Below, one piece after another: positions 1-11,963 of a DNA stretch of 64,000 nucleotides; within the stretch, counting starts at the first letter, position 1, and every line of letters begins with the position of its first letter. The notes beneath the pieces were generated by a model that had not been told where the DNA came from, did no database searches, and was given only the letters and a program-made list of their open reading frames with translations. The position numbers were made by a program, and so were the translations under genes. The stretch is from Megaleporinus macrocephalus. Its lineage: Eukaryota; Chordata; Actinopteri; Characiformes; Anostomidae. The stretch covers positions 30,068,686 to 30,132,685 of the forward strand of contig CM038702.1 of the NCBI GenBank assembly GCA_021613375.1, in the 5' to 3' direction.

Positions 1-829
1 TTCTCACAAGCTCTCTTTGCATCACTGACTTTCCCTCTGTCACTGACTCTTCCTGTAACACTAACTTACCCTCTCTTACTGACTCACCCTCTCCTACAGA
101 TTTGTCCTACAATTGTACATGATGAAGTGCCTGTGTAGGTGCCCCTCTAATTGAGAAGTGCCCCTCCAGTGGGTAAAATGTGTTGTAGTGCACTGTATCT
201 ATATGAGATGTTTCTGAATGGTGATGTGGTGATATGTGCACTCAGAATGGGCCTTCATGTAAAAAAAAAAAAAAAAAAGTATGACAAGCCCTGCTAGATC
301 TTCAGCAAGTTTTCTCAAAGTGGGCGCTATAACAACAGTCTAGAGAAAAATTGTTAAAACCTTTTGATAATATTTTGAATGTACATCTCAAACCCTGCTT
401 ACATTTAAAATACTGCACAGCTGCTAACAAAATATTTCTACCAGGCATTATATTTCTATATATGGCTTTTTGATTTAATCTAATTTGCATTATCCTTGTT
501 TTTTGTGTCATAATCAAGTTTAAAATTAAAATTTTCCAAGCAATTACGTTTTCAGTTTTAGCTACACCTTCTCTAGAATGTTCAGCTGCCAGAGAAGGCT
601 GTGTGTGAGGAGGTAATACAACAAGCTTTATTTAAAGTTGTAAACATGGACAAGGTTTACCAATTAAGCATTATTAAATATTAAAGTATGCTCACTTCAG
701 GTGCTTTTATAAATAGCTGCACATTGTTAGCCTAGCTAAGCATAGCTAAGAATCTTGCTAATTAAGATGCTTTTCTGTTAACATCTATCCAGTCAGTTTA
801 GAAATCAAGAGCAGTGTTTAAAGTTCGGT
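1..829. other. Gene-poor flank, no gene seen
   Basis: I see no exon-like open frame with plausible splice sites here. The DNA is AT-rich, with a run of A at about 260-278. The short open frames have no recognisable protein character. Confidence 0.5.
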
Positions 830-1165
830 TTGAACTGTAAGGGCATGACAAATGACAGAGTTGCCCTATGTGTCAAAGATGTGTGCCAGTTTTATGATGT
901 GGAAGAAAATCTTGCCATTGTAGTCAAAGCATTCCACTCAACATATGCTCTACCATCCAGCAATGTCCAAGCTGTGCTAAGATGTCTTAGAGACGACAAT
1001 GTGTTATCAGTTTTCCCTAATCTGACTATGCTCCTCAAAACATATGCTACAATCCCAAAGACAGCTGCTTCAGTAGAGTGATTCTCTAAACTGAAACTGA
1101 TCAAAAACCAGCCCAGAAACCGATGTAGGGAAAAAAGACTCTCAGATTTTCTGAGAGTCACATGA
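830..1165 (+). pseudogene. hAT-type transposase C-terminal relic (broken)
   Basis: The translated frame resembles the C-terminal dimerisation region of hAT-family transposases and domesticated ZMYM1-like proteins. It has a leucine-rich stretch ending TIPKTAASVE, an in-frame TGA at 1079-1081, then FSKLKLIKN and a short tail to a second stop at 1163-1165. In the family the corresponding motif is usually AS-x-ER-SFSKLK-x-IK. The TGA sits where arginine is expected, as a CGA-to-TGA change would give, and one codon appears lost. No start codon, DDE region or terminal repeats were identified. This is a dead fragment of a transposon. The family call comes from the motif only; the subfamily is unknown. 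Confidence 0.6.
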
Positions 1166-1248
1166 CCAAAAGAAGAATTCTGCTGTGACTGGTGTGGGTA
1201 CAACTACCCACCACCATGCTTCCCTGATTACAAAGCTCCCAAACAATA

Positions 1249-1291
1249 TTTCTCTCTCTCTCTCCCTCTCTCCCTCTCTCTCTCTCTCTCT
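1249..1291. repeat. (CT)n microsatellite
   Basis: An imperfect pure-pyrimidine CT/CCCT run of about 43 bp. It is a simple sequence repeat with no gene nearby. Confidence 0.85.
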
Positions 1292-3659
1292 GTTTAGATC
1301 CAGTGTGTAGCCTTCAGTGCCTTATAATGTAATGTTATTCTTATCATACACTAAATGGGCATCATAGGTTTTTGCATGCTGGTAGGGCTCTATGTTGTGT
1401 ACTTAGTGTCCTTTTTATTTTTTCGCCCCTGCACTTCAGACATCCTGAGTCCGCCATTTAATCATAGTCTTTTGATCTTGACCCAGTCTAGTCATTTCCA
1501 ATTGACCTCACTCCTCAACAGGGCATTTCTATTCACCTTGTTATGTGTGGAAATCACAGAATACATAGGAATATTCAAACCAACAATCATGTCATGATCA
1601 AAATAATTAAGATCACGTTTTTCCCTCGATACCTAAAGCTGCTGCCCTGTATCTGCAAGATTTAATGCACTGCACTGCCAACATATGATTAACAGAGTGG
1701 ATAATTACATATATGAGCATGTGTTGAGGTGTTCCTAGTAGTTTTCATAATTGCTTAAGTAAAATGTATTTATACAATATTTTAAAAATGTATTAAAATA
1801 TATAAAAAAATTTGATTCATTTATTTTAGTGTTTACAAGCGGCTCATCATCTAAATGCTTAAATCTTTTGGCTATTCTGTGATTGTTCCTCAGTAAATAG
1901 TAAATGCTGTATTTTAAATACTTATTACTTAATGAGTAAAGCATTCAAATTCTTATTTGCTTGGGAATTATATTAAATTTCCAGATGAAATGCATGTGGC
2001 AACATAAAGCAAGAGTCTTTGTTATGATATCCTTGTTTCGGCTTCAACTCATGCTGATTCTGCTGACTACACATAGTATGTTCACCTGTCTCTTGTTTAG
2101 TTTGTGTGTTTATACCATACACTATTTGCATTTTTATTTCACAGTTTAACTCATATTTCCTGTGGCTATTTGTAGACAGGATTCTCTCTGTTCCTTTTTC
2201 TTGTATACCTTGTGTTTTCTGTTTTTCAACTATCCTGCCTGGTATTATGACAGTACGTAATTTACATTTTGTGCAAAATTACTGTAGTAGACTGTAGAAT
2301 TTTCTCCTTCTTAGAGCATAAACTCAATCTTCTTTGGGAATATGTATGGTAATAATAATCTATGATTGTACATTCATATATATAATGAAACCCAAAAATA
2401 AGACAAACAAGGCACTCTTTGATCTTACTCAGCAATGAAACTGGTGTCCTCTATATCCGTGAGCTGGCAGGATTTCTGCCTGAGTCATTCTCTGCTGTGC
2501 TTGAGTACCTAGTGTTCTCCAGCTCTCTGCAGGGGGCAGATGCAGTGTCCTCACAAACCACTCTTCAGCGTCCACTTCTGTCAGCCGAGGCACACTCTAG
2601 AGCATTATCACATGGCACACACGCTAAAGGCAAGCAACCTTTCTGCAGCAATGAATGAGAATGGCTGTTGTCAGCACAACTAAATGAGCAGGTTATGGCA
2701 GTGTTGATAGCACATTGTTCATACGGCCATTCTTAATCCTTTCAGCCACCAAAAAAAAAAAAAAACTTAAACATGCTTTAAAATTGCTATGTGTTTTCAG
2801 TGCAAGACTGCAGAGGTCTGGACTGCAGGCAGGCCAGTGTAGTGTTCTCACACTGCTTGCATATAGGATATTAATGGTAGCATCAGAACTAGTGAGCTAG
2901 CTAACATAACATTGGTGAGCTCTTTACAAAAACTCTAAAACAAACATACTTTAACAACAAACAAAACAAAAATATCTTTGCTGTCTGAAGAAAAAAATGT
3001 GTCTTCATTTTTGTTATTCACCTTTTCATTTTGTATCTTCAATTTTCATTTTCTATATTTTTTTGACACGACAGCTGCTCTTTATATCCTGTGAAAGTTA
3101 CATGATGAATTGACGAATAGAAATATCTGTAGTTAAATCTCTTTAAATTATTAAAATGTCTTTTTAATTTGCATTCTTTGATTCTATTTTCTATAAAACT
3201 AAGGCGTAGCAGGGCTCTGTTCAACAGACACACATATGCAGCTGCCTCCCGTGGACTGTGTATTAAATGCTCTTCCCAGCTGTTAGATCTATAGTGTCTA
3301 ACCCTGCGTTAATAAAGACCTAATTGAAAAGGCTTGAAAGCACAGTAGATCCAGTTACTCACACTGCTGTTCTCCCCCAATGTACACAGCCTTGTGGTAT
3401 GTCCATACCACTCTTAACAATTTAGAATGATGTTGGGTCTGTGGCATTACACTGCACATATGGGTATGAGAGAGAAAGAAAGAAATAAACAGCTGACCAA
3501 AGACAAAGCGGCATTCATGGCACTGCTCCTCACAGCCCCCCAATTTTCAGTTGTGTTTGACAACTACAACTAGTATGTTATGGAGACATTCTGGTCTGAG
3601 AACAGATAAAAAGGGAATTACACAGATCTTTCAAAATGTGTTGATCTTTAAACAGTTAA

Positions 3660-3990
3660 GACGTCAATAATGTCATGTAGAGTGTTTTCATGTGAAATGT
3701 TCAGCTTTAGAGAAACCTATCAGGTCAGAATTGTTCCCAGTGGTGGTGATAGGAACCACAGCGCCAAATGGTTTAATGCCTCTCAAAGCTTAATCACAGA
3801 AAGTTAACACATGAAGTACACTACCTGATGCCATTGCCTGATGAGACACTGTTTTACCAAATTTCAAGGTTTTAACCAGTTTCACCTCAAGGCCTCTGAG
3901 TTTGTGTACACTCAGTCTGACTGAATTCTGGTAATCTCTGTAGTACATAAGCCTGAAGAGATGCAAAGAGAGAAAGAAACACACTTTAGT
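3660..3990. repeat. Dispersed repeat, GTGATAGGAAC family (copy 1)
   Basis: This segment shares short diagnostic strings, such as GTGGTGATAGGAAC and ATGAAGTACACTACCT, with segments near 29470-29700 and 52550-52700. That pattern suggests an old interspersed element. I could not define its ends or class. Confidence 0.35.
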
Positions 3991-5184
3991 GCCTTTTATT
4001 TCTCTTTGACACCTTCAAAGATGCTTCCTGGCGACCAGTTTCCTCACTGTCCCACATAGTATTGGCTCCTCTGTCATGCCTCTAGCCGTAATATTTGCTG
4101 GACGACCTAGTTCTAACAATGTGCTTCCGCATTACCCCTCTCCCCTCCACACGTATTGAGAATGGACATATTTTACAATATGCAATCTACTAGGTCATCT
4201 ACATCTTCTGCTACTGGACCATATACTATTCTAGATTTTTTCAAGAATTTGAACACAGATAAAAATAAAAAAAATAAAACTTAATGGAAATCTTACGTAT
4301 AATAGGACAAATGGCATCTTTGCCATTGCCACTCCAGGCCCAGAACGTCTGCCGAAGCGCCAAGAGGTCTCTTGTGAGAACAGCATAAAGCTTTACGCAC
4401 CACGTCACACAATAGTCTCTAGCTAATGTAAACAGACTGAAGAAGACATTGTGAGTGAAAGTGAGGAAGAGAAAAAGAGAGATAGACGAAGCAGACAGGC
4501 TTATACTTATTGGTAAAGCTAAACAGGATAAAGGGATGCAAGGCAGTCTCACAGATAACAGGAAAACAGCGAGAATCCGACAGCAGTTTGTACATCTCTG
4601 TCAATGCTATTTAGGAAAGACTAGGCAATAACCCTATCTGTGCCATCTCTTTTTTAGTTTTTTTGATAGTTTTTCTGAATGCTCTCTAACCTCAGTACTA
4701 TAACCTCAGCCTAAGACTAAATTCATCTCACACCAAAATAAGCCTTTTTAATCTCTTGTAATAAAATGTAATATTACTTTACCTGTATCTTTTCCAGTGT
4801 TGTGTCAAATTGTGACTTCCAGTCAGAATCCTACGCCCCTTTGCTTTCTCATATGTCACACAGTTACATAGACACTACAGATTACACTAGTGATTTTGGT
4901 AATTTACACACATAAACAAATCGAGACTGCATCCCTGTCCCTCATGGCCACATCATAATCATTTAGATTGAAGTCTGAATCTGAAAATCGGTGTGTAATG
5001 TTCAGAATTGTCACTACCAACACACATTTTTTGCAAATATGTAAACTTTTTGGTGTTTTAATAAAAAGTATGATAATTAAGTGTGTACAACTATTTAAAG
5101 TTGTGTTTGCTGAATAGCACTTTTGAGTTCTGCTTAAATGAGCTAAAACTGTCACTTCTGAAAGATTTGGTAAAGTTCAGTTTT

Positions 5185-5625
5185 CATAGAAATGTTTTAA
5201 AGACAGATACTGAAGCTACGTTCATGTAGTCAGTAGAAATTGCAATCAGCTGGATGTATGAATTGAAAGTCAATAATAAGCAATGCTAGCTAGTAACAAA
5301 TTTTTCTATCCTCAAAACTTCTCATTTCACAAGAGACATCATATAACTTTAAACACAAACTCAAAATTAAAGCTTTAAGTTTTTTATTTGATAAGATAGG
5401 ATGTTTTATTTTCTTGTATTTTTTCAGTGAAATACTGTTAAAAAAGTGTTTATATTACACTTTAATGTTTTTATGTGAGTAGAACTTTAAATAGGTAACT
5501 CCTGGCAAATGATTCAAAAAACCTTTGAATGCTTTTATTTGTGGCTTGGTTCCAATAAAAAGTTTTTGTTTGGTGCTTCATGCTTAAAAAGGATAGCCTT
5601 TCCAAGTTATGACACACAGTCCCAG
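5185..5625 (+). repeat. Segmental direct duplication, copy A
   Basis: Copy A of a direct duplication whose partner lies at 6730-7500. The first 109 bp (5185-5293) match 6730-6838 almost base for base, and 5291-5625 match 7198-7500. Copy A lacks about 359 bp that are present in copy B (6839-7197), and copy B lacks roughly 55 bp present in A near 5345-5400. No coding potential is visible in either copy. Confidence 0.85.
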
Positions 5626-6729
5626 TTTTCTGTTTTGTCATGATTGTTTTGATAGTGACAAAATGCTGAATCATTTATTTGAATGACATAAAGTGACTCA
5701 GGCATGAGGTCTCCTATAGTTTTTTAATCACTTACTGCCCAGATAAATAGATAACAAAAAGTTTCACAGCTCATCCTTTTCTTATTTCAGCGTGGTTTAG
5801 ATTAGGAGACACTGTACACTGAGAAGAGGTAAATTCAGTGTTTGATGAACCGTTTTTGTGTTTGTTTAGAACTGCCCTAAAAAACATGTCCATGATTGAA
5901 TACATCTTAGCTTAATATGTAGAGCATTTGTAAATACATAGCACAGCCACCACCATACATTAACATACTTTACTATACTACCTTTACTCCTTTTATGTCA
6001 TGTGTTGCCAGAAAGCTCTATTAAAACTCTATTAAAACTGTTCCAACAGAACAGACAGTGCAACGGTGAGTTGCAAACCAGGCATCTCCCAACAGTCACA
6101 TTACTCAGCAGAATAACACAGCTATTGAAATGTTTTACTCTGGCGTTAGCCAACTATTGATCTAAGGCTTAGTCTGCCAATTGAAGAGTCGTTATAGCCC
6201 CCTATAGACTCCTACATCATCACTAAATTGCTGATATTACAACATATGACTGAAAATGTGCAAGTGCATGTTAACAACATGACAGCCTAGAGCCATTCAG
6301 GGCTATTTCTCTGAAAGGTGCCCAAACATTCTCCATGCTTTTCCACTTTTTTATCTTTTAGGTCCACTGACTGTGAATCTGACCGGAACACACAAGATTT
6401 CATTTGAATAACAATCAATCAGCCATTAGTTCATTAGCTTTCAGGCACAAAGTCTTGAGAGGCCAAATTCTCTGCTGTTTTTGAGTAGAGGCTGCAGTTT
6501 CATTCTCCAAACTGTGAGCACTCTCTTATAAATGTATTTCAGTTCCAGCCATGAGTTACAAAGGTAGGGCAGGTGCGGTCAGTAGGGTCAGTACGGAAAT
6601 CTTTCACAAAATTGTCAATATGTTCACTTTGATTAACATTTATTTATTCTGTCAAGAGCTCTGAATGTTAAGCTGGGGTTCAAATTTTTCAGTTTAAAAA
6701 TAAAAAAGTATATCCATAAATAAATAAAT

Positions 6730-7500
6730 CATAGAAATGTTTTAAAGACAGATACTGAAGCTACATTCATGTAGTCAGTAGAAATTGCAGTCAGCTGGAT
6801 GTATGAATTGAAAGTCAATATTAAGCAATGCTAGCTAGCTAACACGGGGTTTTGTCCTGGTGTGGGTGGGGCTGGTTGATGCAGTAGTAGGGTTTTTTGT
6901 CACAAACACTGTCTCTGTCCCAGAAAAAAACATACATCTTTAATGTTTAACAGTAACTTTAAAAACAGAAAGGTTTTAGTTTTAGTGTAAATAAAGTAAA
7001 GACCTTTTATTCAAAGGGATTCTTAAATATTTATATTGTTCCATTTATCATGAAACTTTCATAGGACACAAAGAGCAGCTGTCATGTTCAAATGCATGTT
7101 TTTCTTTGGACAGCAACAATATTTTTATTTTGTATTATATGTTGCACACATAGAGAAAAGTACTAAAATTTCACTATTTGTAAATTTACATTAAATTAGT
7201 AACAAGTTTTTCTATCCTCAAAACTTCTCATTTCATAAGAGACATCATATAACTTTAATCTTGTATTTTATTTCAGTGAAATACTGTTGAAAAAGTGTTT
7301 ATATTACACTTTAATGTTTTAATGTGAGTATAACTTTAAATAGGTAACTCCTGACATAGTTAGTAGATTCAAAATGGTTAAAAAAAACCTTTGAATGCTT
7401 TTATTTGTGGCTTGGTTCAAATAAAAAGCTTTAATAGTTTTTGTTTGGTGCTTCATGCTTGAAAACGATAGCCTTTCCAAGTTATGACACACATTCCCAC
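6730..7500 (+). repeat. Segmental direct duplication, copy B (with extra 359 bp)
   Basis: Partner of 5185-5625. It begins with the same CATAGAAATG string and ends near CCAAGTTATGACACAC. The internal 6839-7197 segment is absent from copy A. It is either an insertion in B or a deletion in A between short TAGCTAG/TTAGTAAC strings. The duplication lies about 1.2 kb upstream of the fgf6 start codon. Confidence 0.85.
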
Positions 7501-7619
7501 TAACTGCAGGTTTTCTTTTATTGCTTAGATGTTCAGCTTGCAGCTGGTTGGGTCATACTAATAAATGGTAAGTCTGGGTTAGCCACGTAAAAACCTTTTA
7601 ACGACATGTTAGTCTTAAC

Positions 7620-8703
7620 AATCACGTTACTGTTGTTCTCTCACTATAAACGCGCTCATGGAGGGTTCGCAACAACCGGTTTCCCACCTCAGTCCTGACT
7701 CAGTGTTTTGTTATATGAAGCATGTTACTTCCTCCGAACTACAGCACATATCATTTCTATATTTGATGATGTTGTGGTAGTTTGGTACGTGCGCCAGCAG
7801 CAGCGTCCCCGCGTGATTTACGCGCGGTTTGGTTCCCGCAGAAGCGCGCGGATGTTGCAAACGACGCGCACACTATTCATGACTCCGATGAAAGCCTCCT
7901 TGCGCTTGCTTGAGGTCGTGTTCAAGGTCGCTGGTCCAGTGTGGGTACCGCGTTGCCAGTTTCACTGCGAAAGGAAGTGTGCGGGCCGCCCGAATCGAAT
8001 TGGGCCCGATGTGTAGACTTCTTGCGCCAGACCCGCAGGGCAGTGTCAGTGACAACTGGATGAATCTTTTTTTTACACCTTCCTTCTAAATAAGGAAACG
8101 TGCTGTAAGACATATGACCAGTGTCCCAATTTGGACGCTTCTGCCAGAGTGTCCCGTCGCATCAAGCGCTCGCTCCAAACAGCGTCCCATGAGCGCAGTT
8201 TCGCACCCCGATTCCCAGCAGAGCGGCCACTAGCAGCGCTGGCCAAATCTACTTGCTGTCTTGCAACTTTTCTCTCTCTCCTTCACTCTACCCCTCTCTC
8301 TTTCTGTCCCCCCCTCCCCTCCTATTTACTTTCTCTTACGGGCCACTGCTGAAGTCAGAGTGATGTCACATACGGAGATGTTGGCGCCCGGCGCGCTAGG
8401 TCTCCAGTGAAGAGGGGCAAAAGAACTCTCCACGGCCGGCATTCGCAGAGCTGCACAACATGCTCATCCCCGCTCTCAGCGCCAGCAGCAACAGCAGCAG
8501 CAGCAGCACGAGTTCCGCCGCGCTCTCTCCCATTCCGGGCTCCTGTTTCATGCTCCCAAGTCCGCTCTGCCTCGCTAAAATAAGCGCGTGCCGCCATGCC
8601 GAAGGGAGGAAAACAAGGAGAGCGGTATTTTTAGGGCCATTGATCGCGACCACGTGCCCCCAAGGCAAACCGGACGGCCGTTGCGCAAAGGTCGCCCGTC
8701 AGT
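7620..8703 (+). promoter_or_regulatory. GC/CpG-rich fgf6 promoter and 5' UTR region
   Basis: Base composition changes from AT-rich to clearly GC- and CpG-rich (many CGCG, GCGC and CCGG) from about 7630. It stays so up to the fgf6 start codon at 8704. This is typical of a CpG-island promoter, and a pyrimidine tract lies at 8270-8340. I could not fix a TATA box or transcription start. Open frames on both strands here are a by-product of the GC-rich composition. Confidence 0.55.
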
Positions 8704-11700
8704 ATGGCCCGCGAGGCCGAGGCGCGCTGGCCGCCGAAAGCGCTCCTTCTCCTGGGCTTCCTTGTCGGGCTCGCGGCGCCGGAGCCGGCGGCGGGCGGGA
8801 TTAACGGGACTTCGCTGGAGAGACGCTGGGAGAGCCTATTCTCCCGCTCCGTGTTGGGGATCTCAGGCGAGAGAGCAGAGCTGAACTGGGAGAGCGACTA
8901 TCTGCTGGGCATCAAGAGAGTGCGGAGGCTGTACTGCAACGTGGGCATCGGATTTCATCTTCAGGTCCTGCCGGACGGCCGGATAAACGGTGCACATAAT
9001 GAGAACCAGTACAGTGAGTTCCATGCAGAGAAAAAAAATGCAACGCAGTAAAATGACACACGGTCCTGCCCCTGTGTGGCAAGTAACATCGACTCGAGCG
9101 CTTTGGTTTGCTATGCGTAGTATTCTTCACGTTGTAATACATTTGTGTATTTGGAAGCGAATGTCATGAGCAAGTACAAACCTGTCTCTAAAAAAAGACA
9201 GAAAGAAAAGCACAGGATCCGTTAGTGCTAAATTTCTGTCCTGGCTAAAGCATGACATGAATGCTTGGACGGATATAGACGCCAACTTATTTTTACACCG
9301 AACCCTTCTGCGTCCCAAAAGAGGTTTGCCATGCACGCCTGCGAGTGCACTTCGAGACACATAGGTTATTCGTTTGTGATATGAATGTGTTTTTTGGGGG
9401 ACGAGGGGGTTGAACAAAGCCGTGCATCCCGACTCGCCACCTTACGAGGTTCCACCCACCGCTGCATGCCTTTGTTTCCTCTTTTACATTGATCCAGTGT
9501 CCGCCGGAGCCGGCTTATTTTGTATAACACGGTGTTCTGTTTGATTAGGTCTCATAGAGATTTCCACAGTCGAGCGAGGGGTGGTTAGTCTGTACGGCGT
9601 GAAAAGCGAGCTCTTTGTCGCAATGAACAGCAGGGGAAGGCTGTACGGAACGGTAGGTGTGCGCAACTGTGCTCCCATTCCAGCCTGCATCCTTTAAAGT
9701 CAAAGCCACTGAGGTGCCTGAATGAAACTGAAGATGTTATGCAAGATTAATAGAGGCTAATTCATCACTTGTTTTAATAGCCCGATAATTCCTCAACAGA
9801 CCCTAAAAAAAAAACAACACAAATGCACTGCTGTGAATAATTTATATATTCATATAAATGGGGTGATGCAGTTTGCCGTGGTGTGACTGCATGCAGATGT
9901 TGACAGTGTGCGGCATACTGAACAGCAACTTCTATAACGCTGTCAAATATTTGGATGAGAAGAAGCCAGCAGCAGAAAAGGTTTATGGACAGTGCATGGG
10001 CTGTCCACAATTAAGCATTTAAGTATCTTGTAAACGGGACAACGAGGCAGTTTCATTCAAAATCATCTACAAATTCTTCCCATGCAGATGCATGTTTGTT
10101 GTGTAAGCTGCTGATGAAAATTAGATGATGATTAAAGTTGTAGGGCAGTGGTTCTCTTCAGGCCCAGAGTTGGAACGCATGTCAATTGCAGGCTTACGTC
10201 TTTCTTTAATTGCGCAATTCATTGCTGGTTCACCCTACAGCCATATCAAAAGGGAATTTATTAGAACAAACAAAAGCTTAACATCTGGATAACAGATTGT
10301 TATTATGAGAAATGGACATTTGAGCTGGAATAGCTATTTAAGAAGTTCAATTCAATTGTTTACGCAAACATGGTGCCATTCACATTGTTAATATTTTGAT
10401 CTTGTCAGTTGGCACTCAAAACGAGATCATATAAACTTTTAACAGAGCTCACTTCTAACTCACCTCTGTTGAAATGAACAATTCTGCTTTCATTTAAATA
10501 GAGGGCTCTAAAAAGACAAGTATTTAATGCTATAACTCCGCAGAAATGTCCCAAGCAACAATTTAGCATGCAAAGGAAAATGCAATGGAGTCATTGCAGT
10601 TTCTGCTGCTGGGAGAAGCACAAAATCAGCAGGCTAGCAGCATCTGAAACAGCTCTAGTGCAGTCTTGTGAAACCTGCACCCTGCTTCCTGTAGTTTTTT
10701 TTTTGATAAGGCATGTTTGACTCCCCATTACTGCACTAGGAGCCACATTTACAGACAATAAAAAAGAATACATCTTCATGCTAAGATGTTTTCTTTCAAC
10801 CAACTCTGCAAATCAATTTGACTTTGATTAGTAGGCTGATCTACATGTGAGTGTCTACTATACTACAGAGCATGAGAAAACAAAAGAAATGCTTCTAGGC
10901 TGGTCAGTCAAGCAATTAAAGTGAGTCTTACTTCTATAAACTGTATCCCATATCCAAATTTAAATGTAGTAGTTTCCAACCACCAACATCATCACATCTT
11001 TGGGAACATGATTATGTTATGTAGTAAATATTCTTATGCAATTAGTGATATTCCATTTTCCAAAGCATATGACATAAACAATTGACTTTTTGATTATTTG
11101 ATCTAGGCCTGTTCTGGCAACATATGTCAAAACGTGGTCAAAAATGAAGGCAATAAACACCTCAGCAAAAAAAGCCTAAATTCTGATGGCATGCTTATGG
11201 GATTCTCATACCATGATATACTAACACTATTCTAACACAGAAACATTTTTCTCACTACTGAACGTGGACATTTAAACTCATTAAAGACATTCCATGTTTT
11301 ATTTGAAGCTTCTAATAGACACATTAGCGTACACATTACTTTGAGCAGTGGCAGAGTTGGCGCTACATTACTTGTTGGTTTCTAACATCTGACTGAAACG
11401 CAACGGTCAAGCTACCATTTGTATTCGCAGATAATGACATATCACATTTTCTCAAAAAAGGGGTCCCGCTTATTAGAAATCAGTCATGCTTGGTTGATTC
11501 CAGTGTCACTTCCTAAATATATTAGCAGTTAATCTGACTCATTAGGTCTCTAGTTCAGCTCCTGTCCTAATCTATGAGAGAGTTTGCTTGGCTGTATCTA
11601 CCAACAGATTAACCACTGCTGTGAACCATCTAGTTGTTTCTAACTTCAGTCATACGAAATAACAATCTTAATTGGGGGGCATAATTGTATGTTCAACTTT

Positions 11701-11963
11701 GCATGTAACTGCTTTGGTAGCATGCCTTTGTATGCAGCTGTATTATGGACCATATGTTTCTAATGGCATTTTCTCTTTCTTTTCAGCGTACCTTTAAATC
11801 TGAGTGCAAGTTCAAGGAGACCTTGCTGCCAAATAACTATAATGCCTATGAGTCTTCCGTTTACAAGGGATTCTACATTGCTCTCAGCAAACATGGTAGA
11901 GTGAAGAGAGGCAACAAGGCCAGCACCTCTATGACGGTCACTCACTTCCTCCCCCGAATATGA
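8704..11963 (+). CDS. fgf6: Fibroblast growth factor 6 (3 exons)
   Basis: Exons are 8704-9013, 9549-9652 and 11787-11963, giving 591 bp and 196 residues, close to the 208 of human FGF6. Exon 2 is 104 bp, the standard FGF middle-exon length. The first ATG of the frame gives a signal peptide with a hydrophobic core at about residues 13-24, followed by an N-glycosylation sequon NGT at 34-36. The beta-trefoil core runs from the [15 protein letters not shown] segment in exon 1 through the [14 protein letters not shown] segment in exon 2. It ends in exon 3 with [26 protein letters not shown] and the family-typical C-terminus THFLPRI. Members of this FGF4/6 subfamily are secreted, heparan-sulfate-dependent ligands of FGF receptors, and fgf6 acts in muscle. 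FGF4 is the alternative. The neighbours fgf23, rad51ap1 and dyrk4 favour FGF6. A teleost a/b paralogue suffix cannot be set from this window. Confidence 0.95.

Noticed and set aside
892..1203. Minus-strand 103-codon frame opposite the hAT relic
   Set aside because: It is a shadow of the plus-strand transposase frame with no family features.
8081..8092. MEF2/CArG-like AT motif upstream of fgf6
   Set aside because: TCTAAATAAGG departs from both consensus sequences and could occur by chance.
8355..8884. Several overlapping open frames on both strands near the fgf6 start
   Set aside because: They come from GC-rich promoter and signal-peptide sequence. None resembles a known protein, and they overlap fgf6 exon 1.
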